64,000 bases of DNA from an archaeon (lineage in GTDB: Archaea > Thermoproteota > Nitrososphaeria > Nitrososphaerales > Nitrosopumilaceae), in NCBI GenBank assembly GCA_024276695.1, contig JAJRWR010000008.1:1-64000 (forward strand). Reading direction: 5' to 3'. Positions 28,252-36,582 of the stretch are shown piece after piece. The notes under the pieces were generated by a model that was not told the DNA's origin, searched no databases, and worked only from the letters and a program-made list of their open reading frames with translations. The number at the start of each line of letters is the position of its first letter. Within the stretch, counting starts at the first letter, position 1. A program made the translations under genes and the position numbers.

Positions 28252-28563
28252 ATGGTAGAGCCAGGTCGCCCAGTAAAAGACATAGCAATTGATTCAAACA
28301 CATCATTAGAGGAAATTTTTGAGGAATTATCTCAATCAGGAGGATTCGAATCAGTAAATCTATCAGACGGATTAGAAATTTTGTCAGAAATGATTTCAAA
28401 TAAACAATGTTTAAGATTTGTTTCATTTGTAGGAGCAGTAGTATCTACAGGCCTAAGAGGAATAATTAAAGACATGATCAAAAACAAATGGTTTGATGTA
28501 GCAATTACTACATGTGGGGCATTAGACCATGACATTGCCAGACATTTTTCACATTACAAATAA
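28252..28563 (+). CDS. dys: Deoxyhypusine synthase, N-terminal part (ends at in-frame TAA)
   Basis: This 103-residue frame covers the N-terminal part of deoxyhypusine synthase: VKDIAIDS near the start, then FVSFVGAVVSTGLRG and TTCGALDHDIAR of the NAD-binding fold. It stops at TAA 28561-28563 right after HFSHYK. The same frame continues without interruption as GSFTMNDMELANQ and joins the second ORF. ATG 28252 is the best start. Deoxyhypusine synthase modifies initiation factor aIF5A with spermidine and is normally essential and one chain of about 310 residues. Confidence 0.88.
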   Translation: MVEPGRPVKDIAIDSNTSLEEIFEELSQSGGFESVNLSDGLEILSEMISNKQCLRFVSFVGAVVSTGLRGIIKDMIKNKWFDVAITTCGALDHDIARHFSHYK

Positions 28564-28575
28564 GGGTCGTTTACA

Positions 28576-29193
28576 ATGAATGATATGGAACTTGCAAATC
28601 AAAATATCCACAGGTTAGGCAACGTATTAGTTCCTATGAATAGTTACGGTCCACTAATTGAAGAAAAAATGCAAACATTCCTAGAAGAAGAGTATCAAAA
28701 TGGAATTAAAGAAATGAGTACCGCAGAAATATGTAAAATGATTGGAAAGCATTTAGGAGAAGATTCATTTCTTTATTGGGCATACAAAAACGACATCGAT
28801 GTAGTTGTTCCAGGGATTATGGATGGTGCAGTAGGAAGTCAAATTTGGCTATTTACACAAAAACATAGTGATTTTAAATTAAATGTGGTAGGAGACGCAA
28901 ACTTGCTTTCAGGATTAATTTTCAAAGCTGAAAAATCAGGAGCTTTTATGATTGGAGGAGGGATTTCAAAACACCATACATTATGGTGGAATCAATACAG
29001 AGAAGGTTTAGATTATGCATTTTACATAACTACTGCACAAGAATTTGATGGAAGTCTAAGTGGTGCATTAGTTAGAGAAGCAATTTCATGGGGGAAAGTA
29101 ACACAAGTAGCAAAACAATCAACGCTTCATGCAGAAGTTACAACGATACTTCCATTCATTTACGCTGCATTGATTTCAAAATTACAAAAATAG
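28576..29193 (+). CDS. dys: Deoxyhypusine synthase, C-terminal part
   Basis: The 205-residue second ORF holds the rest of the enzyme: GNVLVPMNSYGPLIE, the VVPGIMDGAVGSQ active-site segment and GGGISKHHTLWW with the catalytic lysine (Lys132 here). It begins with ATG 12 bases after the stop of the first part, in the same frame; another ATG is at 28585. Without the N-terminal part it lacks half of the NAD-binding site. It could be made by re-initiation or readthrough, or the stop may be a sequence error. Confidence 0.88.
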   Translation: MNDMELANQNIHRLGNVLVPMNSYGPLIEEKMQTFLEEEYQNGIKEMSTAEICKMIGKHLGEDSFLYWAYKNDIDVVVPGIMDGAVGSQIWLFTQKHSDFKLNVVGDANLLSGLIFKAEKSGAFMIGGGISKHHTLWWNQYREGLDYAFYITTAQEFDGSLSGALVREAISWGKVTQVAKQSTLHAEVTTILPFIYAALISKLQK

Positions 29194-29236
29194 AACTAGA
29201 TAAAAGCTATTATTTGATCAATGTAAAAAATAGTCA

Positions 29237-29950
29237 TTGAATCCCATAATTAGAATTAGAGAACTAAGGAAATTAAATTTAGAGAATGGGTATCTCATAG
29301 ATGGATTTCCATCAGTCGGGTTTAGTAGTGCTATTGCAACTGAATCAATGATTCATACATCACAATTTGAGTTGGGGGGGATAATAGATTCAGAAAAATT
29401 TCCACCCATTAGCATTATAAAAGATGGAAAACCAAACTTTCCAACAAGAATATTTGTTAATGAAGATTTGAAAGTAGGAGTTTTTTTGTCATATCTTACT
29501 ATAGACCAATCATTGCATAAAGTTACAGCAAAAACAATGTTATCATGGGCAAAAAAACATAAAATCAAATTAATTGTCAGTAGTGTTGCAATAAAATCTC
29601 CTGACAGAGATGAAGAAATGATAGGAATAGGAAGTACTGAATCTGCAAGAAAAGAAGTGAAAGAAGCAGGACTTAAAGTTTTAGAACATGGAACAGTTCC
29701 AGGGATTCCAGGGATGTTATTAAACGAAGGAAGCATGTCAAACCAAGATGTCATCGTAATAATTTTTCATACAGATGGAAAAGGTCCTGATTTTAAATCA
29801 AGTGCTAAACTATGCATGGCAATGTCAAAATTAATTCCAGGAACATCATGTGATATTCCTTCATTACAAAAAGAGGCAGAAAAAGCTGAAATTGTCATCA
29901 AAGAGGCACAAGAAGAATCCGAATATCTCAAAGACTCCATGTATAGATGA
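29237..29950 (+). CDS. PAC2-family proteasome-assembly-chaperone-like protein
   Basis: A 237-residue protein with the PAC2 layout: LIDGFPSVGFSSAIATE near residue 20 and GIPGMLLNE near 155. Members bind the C-terminal HbYX region of proteasomal alpha subunits or related partners. The C-terminal 40 residues form a charged coiled-coil-like helix. The start is TTG 29237. No proteasome gene is adjacent, so the partner is unproven. Confidence 0.85.
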   Translation: MNPIIRIRELRKLNLENGYLIDGFPSVGFSSAIATESMIHTSQFELGGIIDSEKFPPISIIKDGKPNFPTRIFVNEDLKVGVFLSYLTIDQSLHKVTAKTMLSWAKKHKIKLIVSSVAIKSPDRDEEMIGIGSTESARKEVKEAGLKVLEHGTVPGIPGMLLNEGSMSNQDVIVIIFHTDGKGPDFKSSAKLCMAMSKLIPGTSCDIPSLQKEAEKAEIVIKEAQEESEYLKDSMYR

Positions 29951-29996
29951 TATACTTCAATTAGCTTTATGTCATAATTAGATAATTCAGAGCATC

Positions 29997-30617
29997 ATGA
30001 CCCAAATTCTAGAGTTTGCAATTATAGTAATTGTAATTTCAGCATCAGGGGTCATGGCACCAGGCCCGCTTTTTGCAGCTAATGTATCATATGGATTACG
30101 AGAAGGGACAAGGTCCGGCATTAAAATGGCAATAGGTCATACAATTGTAGAATTCCCTTTAGTTATTCTATTAGGTGTTGGAGTGTTTTCTTTAGAAATT
30201 TTTCCAGAATTTAGAACTGTGATTTCTATTTTTGGAGCAATTACACTTTTTGTATTTGCAATATTACAAATTAAAACAGTGTTGCAGAAAAAAGACAACA
30301 TCACATTAAATATGAAACAAGATCCTCTAGTTACTGGAATTGTACTAAGTGCATTAAACCCATTTTTTGTTATTTGGTGGTTAACTATTGGTTTCAAATT
30401 AATTTCAGACGCCATGTTAATTTGGGCATTTTCAGGCATACTAGCGGTATTTTTTCTTCATATTTGGATGGATTTCGCATGGCTGGGCGGAGTTTCATTT
30501 CTTGCATCAAAAAGTTCACGAATTTTATCTAGTAGAAATTACAAAGTTTTTATGATGGGATTAAGTTTGATGTTGGTATATTTTGGAATAAGCTTTTTGA
30601 TAGATTTAATTCCCTAA
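29997..30617 (+). CDS. LysE-family amino-acid exporter
   Basis: A 206-residue membrane protein with six hydrophobic segments and the LysE/RhtB opening motif APGPLFAANVSYGLREG near residues 21-37. It should export amino acids or similar solutes; the substrate is not predictable. Its stop overlaps that of the convergent small membrane protein by 4 bases (CTAA). Confidence 0.9.
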   Translation: MTQILEFAIIVIVISASGVMAPGPLFAANVSYGLREGTRSGIKMAIGHTIVEFPLVILLGVGVFSLEIFPEFRTVISIFGAITLFVFAILQIKTVLQKKDNITLNMKQDPLVTGIVLSALNPFFVIWWLTIGFKLISDAMLIWAFSGILAVFFLHIWMDFAWLGGVSFLASKSSRILSSRNYKVFMMGLSLMLVYFGISFLIDLIP

Positions 30618-30853
30618 CCACAATCTAAAATTTCTATTTGAGACTCACATTGATCATTATACAAATCAATTTTTTCAAGAATATTTTCGCAAAATTCAGG
30701 ATCTAATGATTTTTCATATGAACTGATCTCATTAGAGATTACAATATGATCAACACTACAAAAATTATTTGTGAATTGTAAAACACCAATCAAAACAAAA
30801 CTTGCAAATAGAATTAGTATAAAATATTTTAAATTAGTTTTTTGTAATATCAA
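30614..30853 (-). CDS. Small single-pass membrane protein
   Basis: About 79 residues from TTG 30853 (a longer start at ATG 30886 lies inside the Alba gene). One hydrophobic segment ([18 protein letters not shown]) is followed by an extracellular-looking part with four cysteines spaced for two disulfides. It overlaps the 3' end of the Alba gene by 20 bases, so it is probably co-transcribed. Function unknown. Confidence 0.6.
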   Translation of the reverse strand: MILQKTNLKYFILILFASFVLIGVLQFTNNFCSVDHIVISNEISSYEKSLDPEFCENILEKIDLYNDQCESQIEILDCG

Positions 30854-31349
30854 TTTCCATTGTAGAAACATTACGTTGTTTTCCATCTTGAGAAGTTAAA
30901 GAATCAGATGAAATTCTCACATCACTAATCACATATCCAACAGAATCCATACGTTTTACAATCATTTGAGATACATCTACAGCTTGTGTAATTCGTTTTC
31001 CCCGTGCTTTTATTGTAACAGTAGTTCTTGTTGAAAGTTGAGTTAAAGTTGCAGAAACATAAGTCATGATTGGTTTAGTGCCAACGAAAATTACATCGCG
31101 TTCTTCTGGAACTTTTCGTGGTTCAGATGAGTTGTTTGATAAGGGTTCAGGTTCAGGAGTTGGTTCAGGTTCAGGAGTTGGTTCAGGTTCAGGAGTTGGT
31201 TCAGGTTCAGGAGTTGGTTCAGGTTCAGGAGTTGGTTCAGGTTCAGGAGTTGGTTCAGGTTCAGGAGTTGGTTCAGGTTCAGGATTAATTCTAGAGTCAA
31301 ATTCAGATAGAATGTCTTCTGCGTCTTTAGATTTTTTATTACTACTCAA
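30834..31349 (-). CDS. Alba-family nucleic-acid-binding protein with PEPEPT-repeat tail
   Basis: The 171-residue protein is bipartite. Residues about 83-171 are an Alba domain: [20 protein letters not shown], then [17 protein letters not shown] with the basic loop that contacts DNA or RNA, and the last strand NVSTMEIDI. Residues 22-69 are eight units of PEPEPT (last unit PEPEPL), an acidic, rigid Pro-rich tail. Alba normally has about 90 residues and no such tail. The tail may prevent cooperative DNA coating or recruit partners. TTG 31347-31349 is the start. Identity of the domain is secure; the tail's role is inference. Confidence 0.92.
   Translation of the reverse strand: MSSNKKSKDAEDILSEFDSRINPEPEPTPEPEPTPEPEPTPEPEPTPEPEPTPEPEPTPEPEPTPEPEPLSNNSSEPRKVPEERDVIFVGTKPIMTYVSATLTQLSTRTTVTIKARGKRITQAVDVSQMIVKRMDSVGYVISDVRISSDSLTSQDGKQRNVSTMEIDITKN
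31144..31287 (-). repeat. 18-bp tandem repeat encoding PEPEPT
   Basis: Eight 18-base units, seven identical and the last changed in three bases, encode the acidic Alba tail. Being a multiple of three, the array can expand or contract in frame and is likely to vary between strains. Confidence 0.95.
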
Positions 31350-31390
31350 TTTTAAATTCCTGTTATAGCAAATTTCTCTCTCGCTTTTAT

Positions 31391-31639
31391 TTAATTTTTA
31401 AGATGTTTTCCTTGCATATAGTCCTCAAATAATTTTTCAAGATCGTCATCATTGTCAATTTCCTTAATTTGTTCAACTAAATCAGGTTCCTCAATTTCAT
31501 AACAATTCATAACATCTTGAGAATCTTTGAATACCAACATTGCTTTGTCTTTGAATATACAGTGATAGAGTTTTTCTTTTTCCATTTGTTCAGGTTTAAA
31601 CTTTACACCATCTTCATCTGCAGATACAGGATATTCCAT
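31391..31639 (-). CDS. Small acidic hypothetical protein
   Basis: An 82-residue, Asp/Glu-rich protein (ATG 31637-31639) with no membrane segment. The pattern of strands in the first half and an acidic helix at the end is regular, and the gene fills the space between Alba and the divergent polymerase gene. Family not recognised. Confidence 0.65.
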   Translation of the reverse strand: MEYPVSADEDGVKFKPEQMEKEKLYHCIFKDKAMLVFKDSQDVMNCYEIEEPDLVEQIKEIDNDDDLEKLFEDYMQGKHLKN

Positions 31640-31711
31640 GAAAATACTAAATTTAATTAGTATTTAGATGAATACACAAAATAGTAATAATCAAAACAGT
31701 CTAGAATAGTA

Positions 31712-32806
31712 TTGGAAACCAGAGTAGTTTTCCACATAGATTTTGATTATTTTTATGCCCAATGTGAAGAAACAAGATCACCAGAATTAAAATCAAAACC
31801 TGTGTGTGTTTGTGTTTTCTCAGATAGAGGTAGAGATAGTGGAGCTATTGCAACTGCAAATTATACAGCTAGGAAATACGGGGTTAAATCAGGAATTCCA
31901 ATCACATTTGCTAAAAAAAGATTGCATGAAAGAAGTGATGCAGTTTTTTTACCAGTAGATTTTGATTTTTATTCAAAAATGTCAGAAAAAGCAATGGAAA
32001 TTATGAAAGATAATGCAGATATTTTTGAATATGTAGGCAAAGACGAGGCGTATTTAGATGTAACAAAAAGGGTTGAAGGTGATTTTAAAAAAGCATTTCA
32101 TTTAGCACAGCAAATTAAAAATTCTATCAGAGATAAAATTAAACTAAGTTGTTCTATAGGAATTTCTCCTAACAAATTAATTTCAAAAATAGCATCCAAC
32201 TTTCAAAAGCCGGATGGTTTAACTTTAATATTACCAAATACAATAGATGTATTTTTAGAACCATTAAAAATTAGAACAATACCAGGTATTGGTAAAAAAA
32301 CAGAAGAACGATTTTTAGAAATGAAATTAGAAACGATTCAAGATTTAAAAAAAATAGATATTTTTACTTTGAATAAAGAATTTGGAAGAAAAACTGGAGC
32401 TCACATCTATAATGCAATTAGAGGAATAGACAATGATCCAGTCAAAGAACGTGAAGCGAGTATTCAGTATAGTAAAATTTCAACATTAAAAGATGATTCA
32501 AAAGATTATCAATTCTTATCTGAAAATATCCAAAAACTTTGTAACGAAGTCCATAGGATTGTGAAAAAAAATAATCGAATGTACAAATCAGTTGGGATAC
32601 ATTTTGTTCAATCAGATTTATCAAACAAATCAAAATCAAGAATGCTAAAAAGCCCCACAGCGAGTATTAAAGAATTACAAAAAACTGCTGATACGCTACT
32701 AAAGGAAGCATTAGAAAATCAAACCATAACAATTAGAAGGGTAGGAGTAAAAGTTTCAGAACTTTCTGAAGTTCAAGGGCAAAGTGACATTACATCTTAT
32801 TTTTAA
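31712..32806 (+). CDS. dinB: Y-family translesion DNA polymerase (DinB/Dpo4-like)
   Basis: The 364-residue protein has the catalytic HIDFDYFYAQCEE (residues 8-20), the second acidic motif GKDEAYLD, the HhH motif IPGIGKKTEE and a little-finger domain. It ends in QSDITSYF, a PCNA-interacting (PIP) box, as in Dpo4. It bypasses damaged bases. The start is TTG 31712, and its stop overlaps that of the convergent archaeosortase-like gene at TTAA. Confidence 0.95.
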   Translation: METRVVFHIDFDYFYAQCEETRSPELKSKPVCVCVFSDRGRDSGAIATANYTARKYGVKSGIPITFAKKRLHERSDAVFLPVDFDFYSKMSEKAMEIMKDNADIFEYVGKDEAYLDVTKRVEGDFKKAFHLAQQIKNSIRDKIKLSCSIGISPNKLISKIASNFQKPDGLTLILPNTIDVFLEPLKIRTIPGIGKKTEERFLEMKLETIQDLKKIDIFTLNKEFGRKTGAHIYNAIRGIDNDPVKEREASIQYSKISTLKDDSKDYQFLSENIQKLCNEVHRIVKKNNRMYKSVGIHFVQSDLSNKSKSRMLKSPTASIKELQKTADTLLKEALENQTITIRRVGVKVSELSEVQGQSDITSYF

Positions 32807-33729
32807 GAAGAATTATTTTTTTGATTTTTTAGACGCCTTGATTCTATGAGAACCACAACTAAAATAAAGGCAAAAAGCCAAGGCAAAAACATTATTTCAC
32901 CTGCAATTTTATGATATTCCTCCCAGGCTACAGGATCTGTGGTGACTTTGAGAGCATACCAAGATAATGAGAAAATTCTGATTAAATTAATAATAATCGT
33001 TCCAATAATTCCTAAAATAAAATAAATCGTTTTTCGAGTTCTAGGAATGTTTAGTTTTAACATGAATGCTCCAATCACCAATGAAAATATGATAATACTG
33101 TGAACTCCAGCTGATGGCCAAAACACTTGTAAAGCCATTGAACCATGGTCGCCACGCAAAAACATTACATTGTCACGAGCTACTGCAGTTCCAAGATCAA
33201 GTACTGTAACCAACCATACATTTGCCTGAACAAAATATGGAACGACATATTGTAGTGGACCAAGTGTATCATATGGGAAAAATGCATCAAGTGAAAGAAT
33301 AATGGCAGTTCCAGTTAGAAAAATTGGACCTGCAGGAGCAATCCTAATCCAACGTTTTCCAAAGAAAATACTTAATGCAGCAATGACAAATATTGCCATC
33401 ACAACAAAATCCCACATCCATGTCCAAGAATAAATTAATTGTACATCAAACAATTCTGCAGATTTAATAATATATTCTCTTAGACCATACTCCAATGAAA
33501 TAAGATAGATTATCGTTATAACGGACATAGGAATTACAGCAAGTAATTTTTTCTTAGAAATGACAATTTTCAGTCCAATCAATTCAGCAACAATAAAAAT
33601 AAGAGCAAAAAAATATCCACCTCTCCCCTCATTCCAACTCCAAGCAATAGAATCAGGAAATACAATCATTGCAAAAAGAATAGGACTAGAGATTATCACA
33701 ATTCCAAAAATCAAATTCCAATTCCGCAT
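32803..33729 (-). CDS. Archaeosortase/exosortase-family membrane protein (thaumarchaeosortase-like) with Ser at the catalytic Cys position
   Basis: The 308-residue protein from ATG 33727-33729 has about eight membrane segments. Three exosortase/archaeosortase landmarks are in order: WPSAGVHS (Ser206 where the family has Cys in a C-S/A-G motif), NLIRI (Arg251) and EYHKIAG (His273). Family enzymes cut C-terminal sorting signals of surface proteins at a membrane anchor and attach them to lipid or glycan. Replacement of the nucleophilic Cys by Ser agrees with what I recall of the thaumarchaeal branch. A TTG 33780 would add 17 basic residues. Candidate substrates are surface proteins such as those at 57-64 kb, unproven. 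Confidence 0.8.
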   Translation of the reverse strand: MRNWNLIFGIVIISSPILFAMIVFPDSIAWSWNEGRGGYFFALIFIVAELIGLKIVISKKKLLAVIPMSVITIIYLISLEYGLREYIIKSAELFDVQLIYSWTWMWDFVVMAIFVIAALSIFFGKRWIRIAPAGPIFLTGTAIILSLDAFFPYDTLGPLQYVVPYFVQANVWLVTVLDLGTAVARDNVMFLRGDHGSMALQVFWPSAGVHSIIIFSLVIGAFMLKLNIPRTRKTIYFILGIIGTIIINLIRIFSLSWYALKVTTDPVAWEEYHKIAGEIMFLPWLFAFILVVVLIESRRLKNQKNNSS

Positions 33730-33816
33730 TATGCTAGATCTAAAACAGGCAAATAAATATCTCAACTTTACTTGTCTCAAAATTCATCAGATCACAATAG
33801 AAATTTGGGAGGGATG

Positions 33817-33945
33817 CTAATCGTCAGCATCTTCAATTTCATCGGCTTCTGGATCTCTCCTACTAGGCCTAATTGGGATATAGATGAATGTCACAATAAG
33901 AATTAAAAAGACTTGAAGATAGAGTTCAAGGTTGTAAAAGTTTGC
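33817..33945 (-). other. Short open stretch encoding one membrane helix and an acidic tail, probably a gene remnant
   Basis: Within the 756-base gap 33730-34485 this stretch is open for 42 codons and reads as a hydrophobic helix (LQVFLILIVTFIYIP), a basic RPSRRDP segment and an acidic end. The only start codon is a GTG inside the helix, and a stop precedes it. It looks like the 3' end of a small membrane protein gene that has lost its start. Confidence 0.3.
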
Positions 33946-34274
33946 CTATTTAGTGCATAATTGATACTAAAGTTCACTTTTGAAAATTAAATTAGTTTTT
34001 AGATGAAACTGGTATAATATCAGATTCATACACAGAGATTTGAACTGATTAAACAAAGCCCACACAGGTACATTCATGCATTAGATGAGAAAACAGTCAA
34101 CAGAAGAATAACAAGTATTTCACCTATGGAACTGAAATTAATTTCAAAAATCTAGTTTTCATCTACAAACTCTTTAGTCATTTTTTTTATGTTCTTCTTT
34201 AGCAATCTTTTCCTCAAGGAATTTTCCCTAATACGCTTCTAGTATTCCTATAACAAATATTTTATCTTCTAACT

Positions 34275-34394
34275 CTATCTTAATTTTCTTTTTCGCCAAA
34301 TGACAAAAACAATACCTCCAATGATACTGTCAATAATCACAACAATAATCAAAATTATCATCTGAACAAACCCATAATCATAATCAATTGACAA
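34275..34394 (-). CDS. Possible 39-residue single-pass membrane peptide
   Basis: A TTG-initiated frame ends at TAG 34275-34277. It has a short polar N-terminus, a very hydrophobic helix (QMIILIIVVIIDSIIGG) and a basic WRKRKLR tail, the look of a real single-span peptide. It could also be the end of a decayed surface protein. The rest of 33950-34485 shows only AT-rich sequence. Confidence 0.3.
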   Translation of the reverse strand: MSIDYDYGFVQMIILIIVVIIDSIIGGIVFVIWRKRKLR

Positions 34395-34485
34395 ATTCAG
34401 ATTTGGAACAAAATAAAATTTTCAAATTGCTAGTGCTAAGATAATATATTTGAATTTGAAGATATCAAATGGAACATAAAAACCA

Positions 34486-35148
34486 CTATACCATTGTATC
34501 CAATATTTGTTTAAACACAGAATATGATTGTGCTCCTCTAAGCTGTTGTTGTACATCAGGACCTACAATAAAAAATTCAGGAGTATCACGTATATCGTGA
34601 TTTCTTGCTTGTTGAACATTATACTGGACGCGTTTTGAATATTTTCCAGAATCAAGACAACTCTCAAACAAATCCACATCAAGGTCTAAGATTAATGCAA
34701 ATGCTTTTAGTCGTTCCGAATTTGCCCAACCACTATCAATTTCAGATTCTTGTGAATTGTAAAGAATGTCATGATACGCCCAATACATTTCTTGATCTTC
34801 TGCACAGTATGATGCTTGTGCAGCTTTTGGGGAATCACGGCCTAAAAATGCCAAATCGACAAAAACCAAATTTACTTTTCCAGTTTTAATATAATCTTGA
34901 AATATTGCAGGCTTGGTATCATGGAACCAATTATAGCATTGAGTGCATTGATAGTCCCCAAATTCAACAATAGTAATTGGAGCAGAAGGATCACCTAAGA
35001 TTGGAGAACCCATTGCAGTAGAAATTGTACCATGAGTTCTGCCCATGTCTAAATTAACAGTTTCAGAAGCAGGCACAGAAAGGTATGCCACAACACCAGT
35101 AATGATTACAATGACAATAACGCCCATAATTAGGCCTTTTTTATTCAT
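34486..35148 (-). CDS. Membrane-anchored DsbA-like thiol oxidoreductase
   Basis: A 220-residue protein with an N-terminal membrane anchor (residues 5-25) and a thioredoxin-fold domain of the DsbA_2/Thioredoxin_4 type. The redox motif is CTQC (Cys68, Cys71) and the cis-proline loop is DTPEFFIVG. It should act outside the membrane in disulfide formation or exchange, for instance on cysteine-bearing surface proteins. Nitrosopumilales have many such paralogues. It lies alone with a gap of over 700 bases downstream. Confidence 0.9.
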   Translation of the reverse strand: MNKKGLIMGVIVIVIITGVVAYLSVPASETVNLDMGRTHGTISTAMGSPILGDPSAPITIVEFGDYQCTQCYNWFHDTKPAIFQDYIKTGKVNLVFVDLAFLGRDSPKAAQASYCAEDQEMYWAYHDILYNSQESEIDSGWANSERLKAFALILDLDVDLFESCLDSGKYSKRVQYNVQQARNHDIRDTPEFFIVGPDVQQQLRGAQSYSVFKQILDTMV

Positions 35149-35180
35149 AATTCAAATCAGATAAAATTGATTAAAAAAAA

Positions 35181-35378
35181 TTATTCTAGATTACGTGAAG
35201 ATTTTCGTCTAAACAGATTTACGAATTTTGTAATAGCAGTATCAATTGGACAAACCTCACATGCAATACTTGAAGAATGACTATCAAAATGATTTTCAAA
35301 CTTTTCACGAGATTCAAAAACTAAATCACACTTTTCACAATATACCTTATTTATGTTATTTTTTGAAGATTTTTTCAC
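35181..35378 (-). CDS. Small C2H2 zinc-finger protein
   Basis: A 65-residue basic protein (GTG start) with one C2H2 finger, YCEKC-12X-HFDSH, and a second Cys pair (CEVC). It probably binds nucleic acid. It lies 32 bases upstream of the DsbA-like gene on the same strand. Two other mini zinc-finger genes lie at 35.7 and 44.6 kb. Confidence 0.8.
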   Translation of the reverse strand: MKKSSKNNINKVYCEKCDLVFESREKFENHFDSHSSSIACEVCPIDTAITKFVNLFRRKSSRNLE

Positions 35379-35427
35379 AAATATTTTGCGTAATCAGTGC
35401 TTATAAAGATCTGTTGAAAATCAATAT

Positions 35428-35727
35428 ATGAGAAAAATCTTGGATAGGTGTGTGACAGGATTTTTTGTGATAACATTGGGCACGTTGTGGTATTGTACAA
35501 GATGCTTTGTAGATCCAAATCAATACAAAGTGATCATTTATGATATTTTGGGAAATCAAGTAAATGTTGATGGGTTAAGGACAAGTTTCAACACATTAAA
35601 AGTTACAAATAGTTTTATTTCAGAATATCAAACTAGATTTTCACAGTATAGTTTTTCAGTAGCATCAGAAATGCCAGTGATCAAAAGAAACAAGTTATTG
35701 GAAAATTTGAAAAAGATTCAGAGATAG
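35428..35727 (+). CDS. Hypothetical protein
   Basis: A 99-residue protein starting at ATG 35428, with a hydrophobic N-terminus (TGFFVITLGTLWYC) that could be an anchor, then a soluble basic part. It is divergent from the zinc-finger gene and its 3' end overlaps the convergent zinc-finger gene by 10 bases. No family recognised. Confidence 0.6.
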   Translation: MRKILDRCVTGFFVITLGTLWYCTRCFVDPNQYKVIIYDILGNQVNVDGLRTSFNTLKVTNSFISEYQTRFSQYSFSVASEMPVIKRNKLLENLKKIQR

Positions 35728-36089
35728 TGGATTCTCATATGAACATTCAATTCAACTTGGTATTGAGTTACAAATCCACAATGGGTACATGAAAACAGTT
35801 CATGTTTGGATTTAGTAGTAGTTCTCTCGATTACTTTGCCAGAAATGGATGTGATGTTTATAACATCATTGTTAGAAATGACTGCAAAGTTATGTCCCTC
35901 ATCTATAGAATCCAAATATTCCTTTATCGCGGAAATTACTACAGAGATATCAATGATTTCATCATCATCAAATGAAGATAAAGTAAATTTATGATGTTTC
36001 AGAGTTGGAATCGCAGCTACTTGATCTGCCACATAAACAAGTAACTCATTCTTTATCGATACGACATCCTTACAATCGATTGTGAGCAT
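35718..36089 (-). CDS. Protein with C-terminal C2H2 zinc finger
   Basis: The 123-residue protein has an alpha/beta N-terminal domain of about 95 residues and a terminal C2H2 finger (SCTHC-12X-HMRIH). The acidic N-terminal part is more likely a dimerisation or ligand domain than DNA-binding. It could be a small regulator. The ATG is at 36087-36089. Confidence 0.8.
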   Translation of the reverse strand: MLTIDCKDVVSIKNELLVYVADQVAAIPTLKHHKFTLSSFDDDEIIDISVVISAIKEYLDSIDEGHNFAVISNNDVINITSISGKVIERTTTKSKHELFSCTHCGFVTQYQVELNVHMRIHYL

Positions 36090-36171
36090 AAAATATTACG
36101 ATTAAATCAATATTTTAGTTTAACAGCTGTTTGAAAATGATTATTATGGTTTGATATTATGAGTGTAATTA

Positions 36172-36558
36172 ATGGGAGATTCAGAAACGTTTGGGATTGA
36201 AAAAGGTCATGGAAAAGAAGTAGTTTTATGGTTAAATGAACAGGCCAAATTGCAATCAATGAAATTGGAAGCAAGATTGTATGGGTATAATGTGAGTACT
36301 GAGAACTTTGGGGATTTTGAAATGTTTTCATGGATTGGAAATGTTCAGAGTGCAAGGAAAATGATCATTAAAGCAAGTAAAAGATTCAAAATAAAAGTAA
36401 TTGAGGGAGGATACAAACCTAAAGAAAAGATTATCAAAATGAAGAAATTTGATTTTGCAAAAATCAAGAAAGGTGATAAAACAATAGGACAATTAGAATT
36501 TGTAGCTTCAAGATTTGGGAATAAACATTGGGAAATTCAAAATGAAGAACGACATTAA
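36172..36558 (+). CDS. Hypothetical protein
   Basis: A 128-residue basic alpha/beta protein with no signal peptide or Cys motif. It begins at ATG 36172 and is followed after 24 bases by a dehydrogenase gene on the same strand. No recognised family. Confidence 0.65.
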   Translation: MGDSETFGIEKGHGKEVVLWLNEQAKLQSMKLEARLYGYNVSTENFGDFEMFSWIGNVQSARKMIIKASKRFKIKVIEGGYKPKEKIIKMKKFDFAKIKKGDKTIGQLEFVASRFGNKHWEIQNEERH

Positions 36559-36582
36559 GTTAACATTATTGGAGATATACAT

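Noticed and set aside
31066-31368. Gly/Ser/Val repeat ORF on the plus strand and Leu/Asn repeat ORF on the minus strand
   Set aside because: Shadows of the PEPEPT repeat in the Alba gene; neither has a domain.
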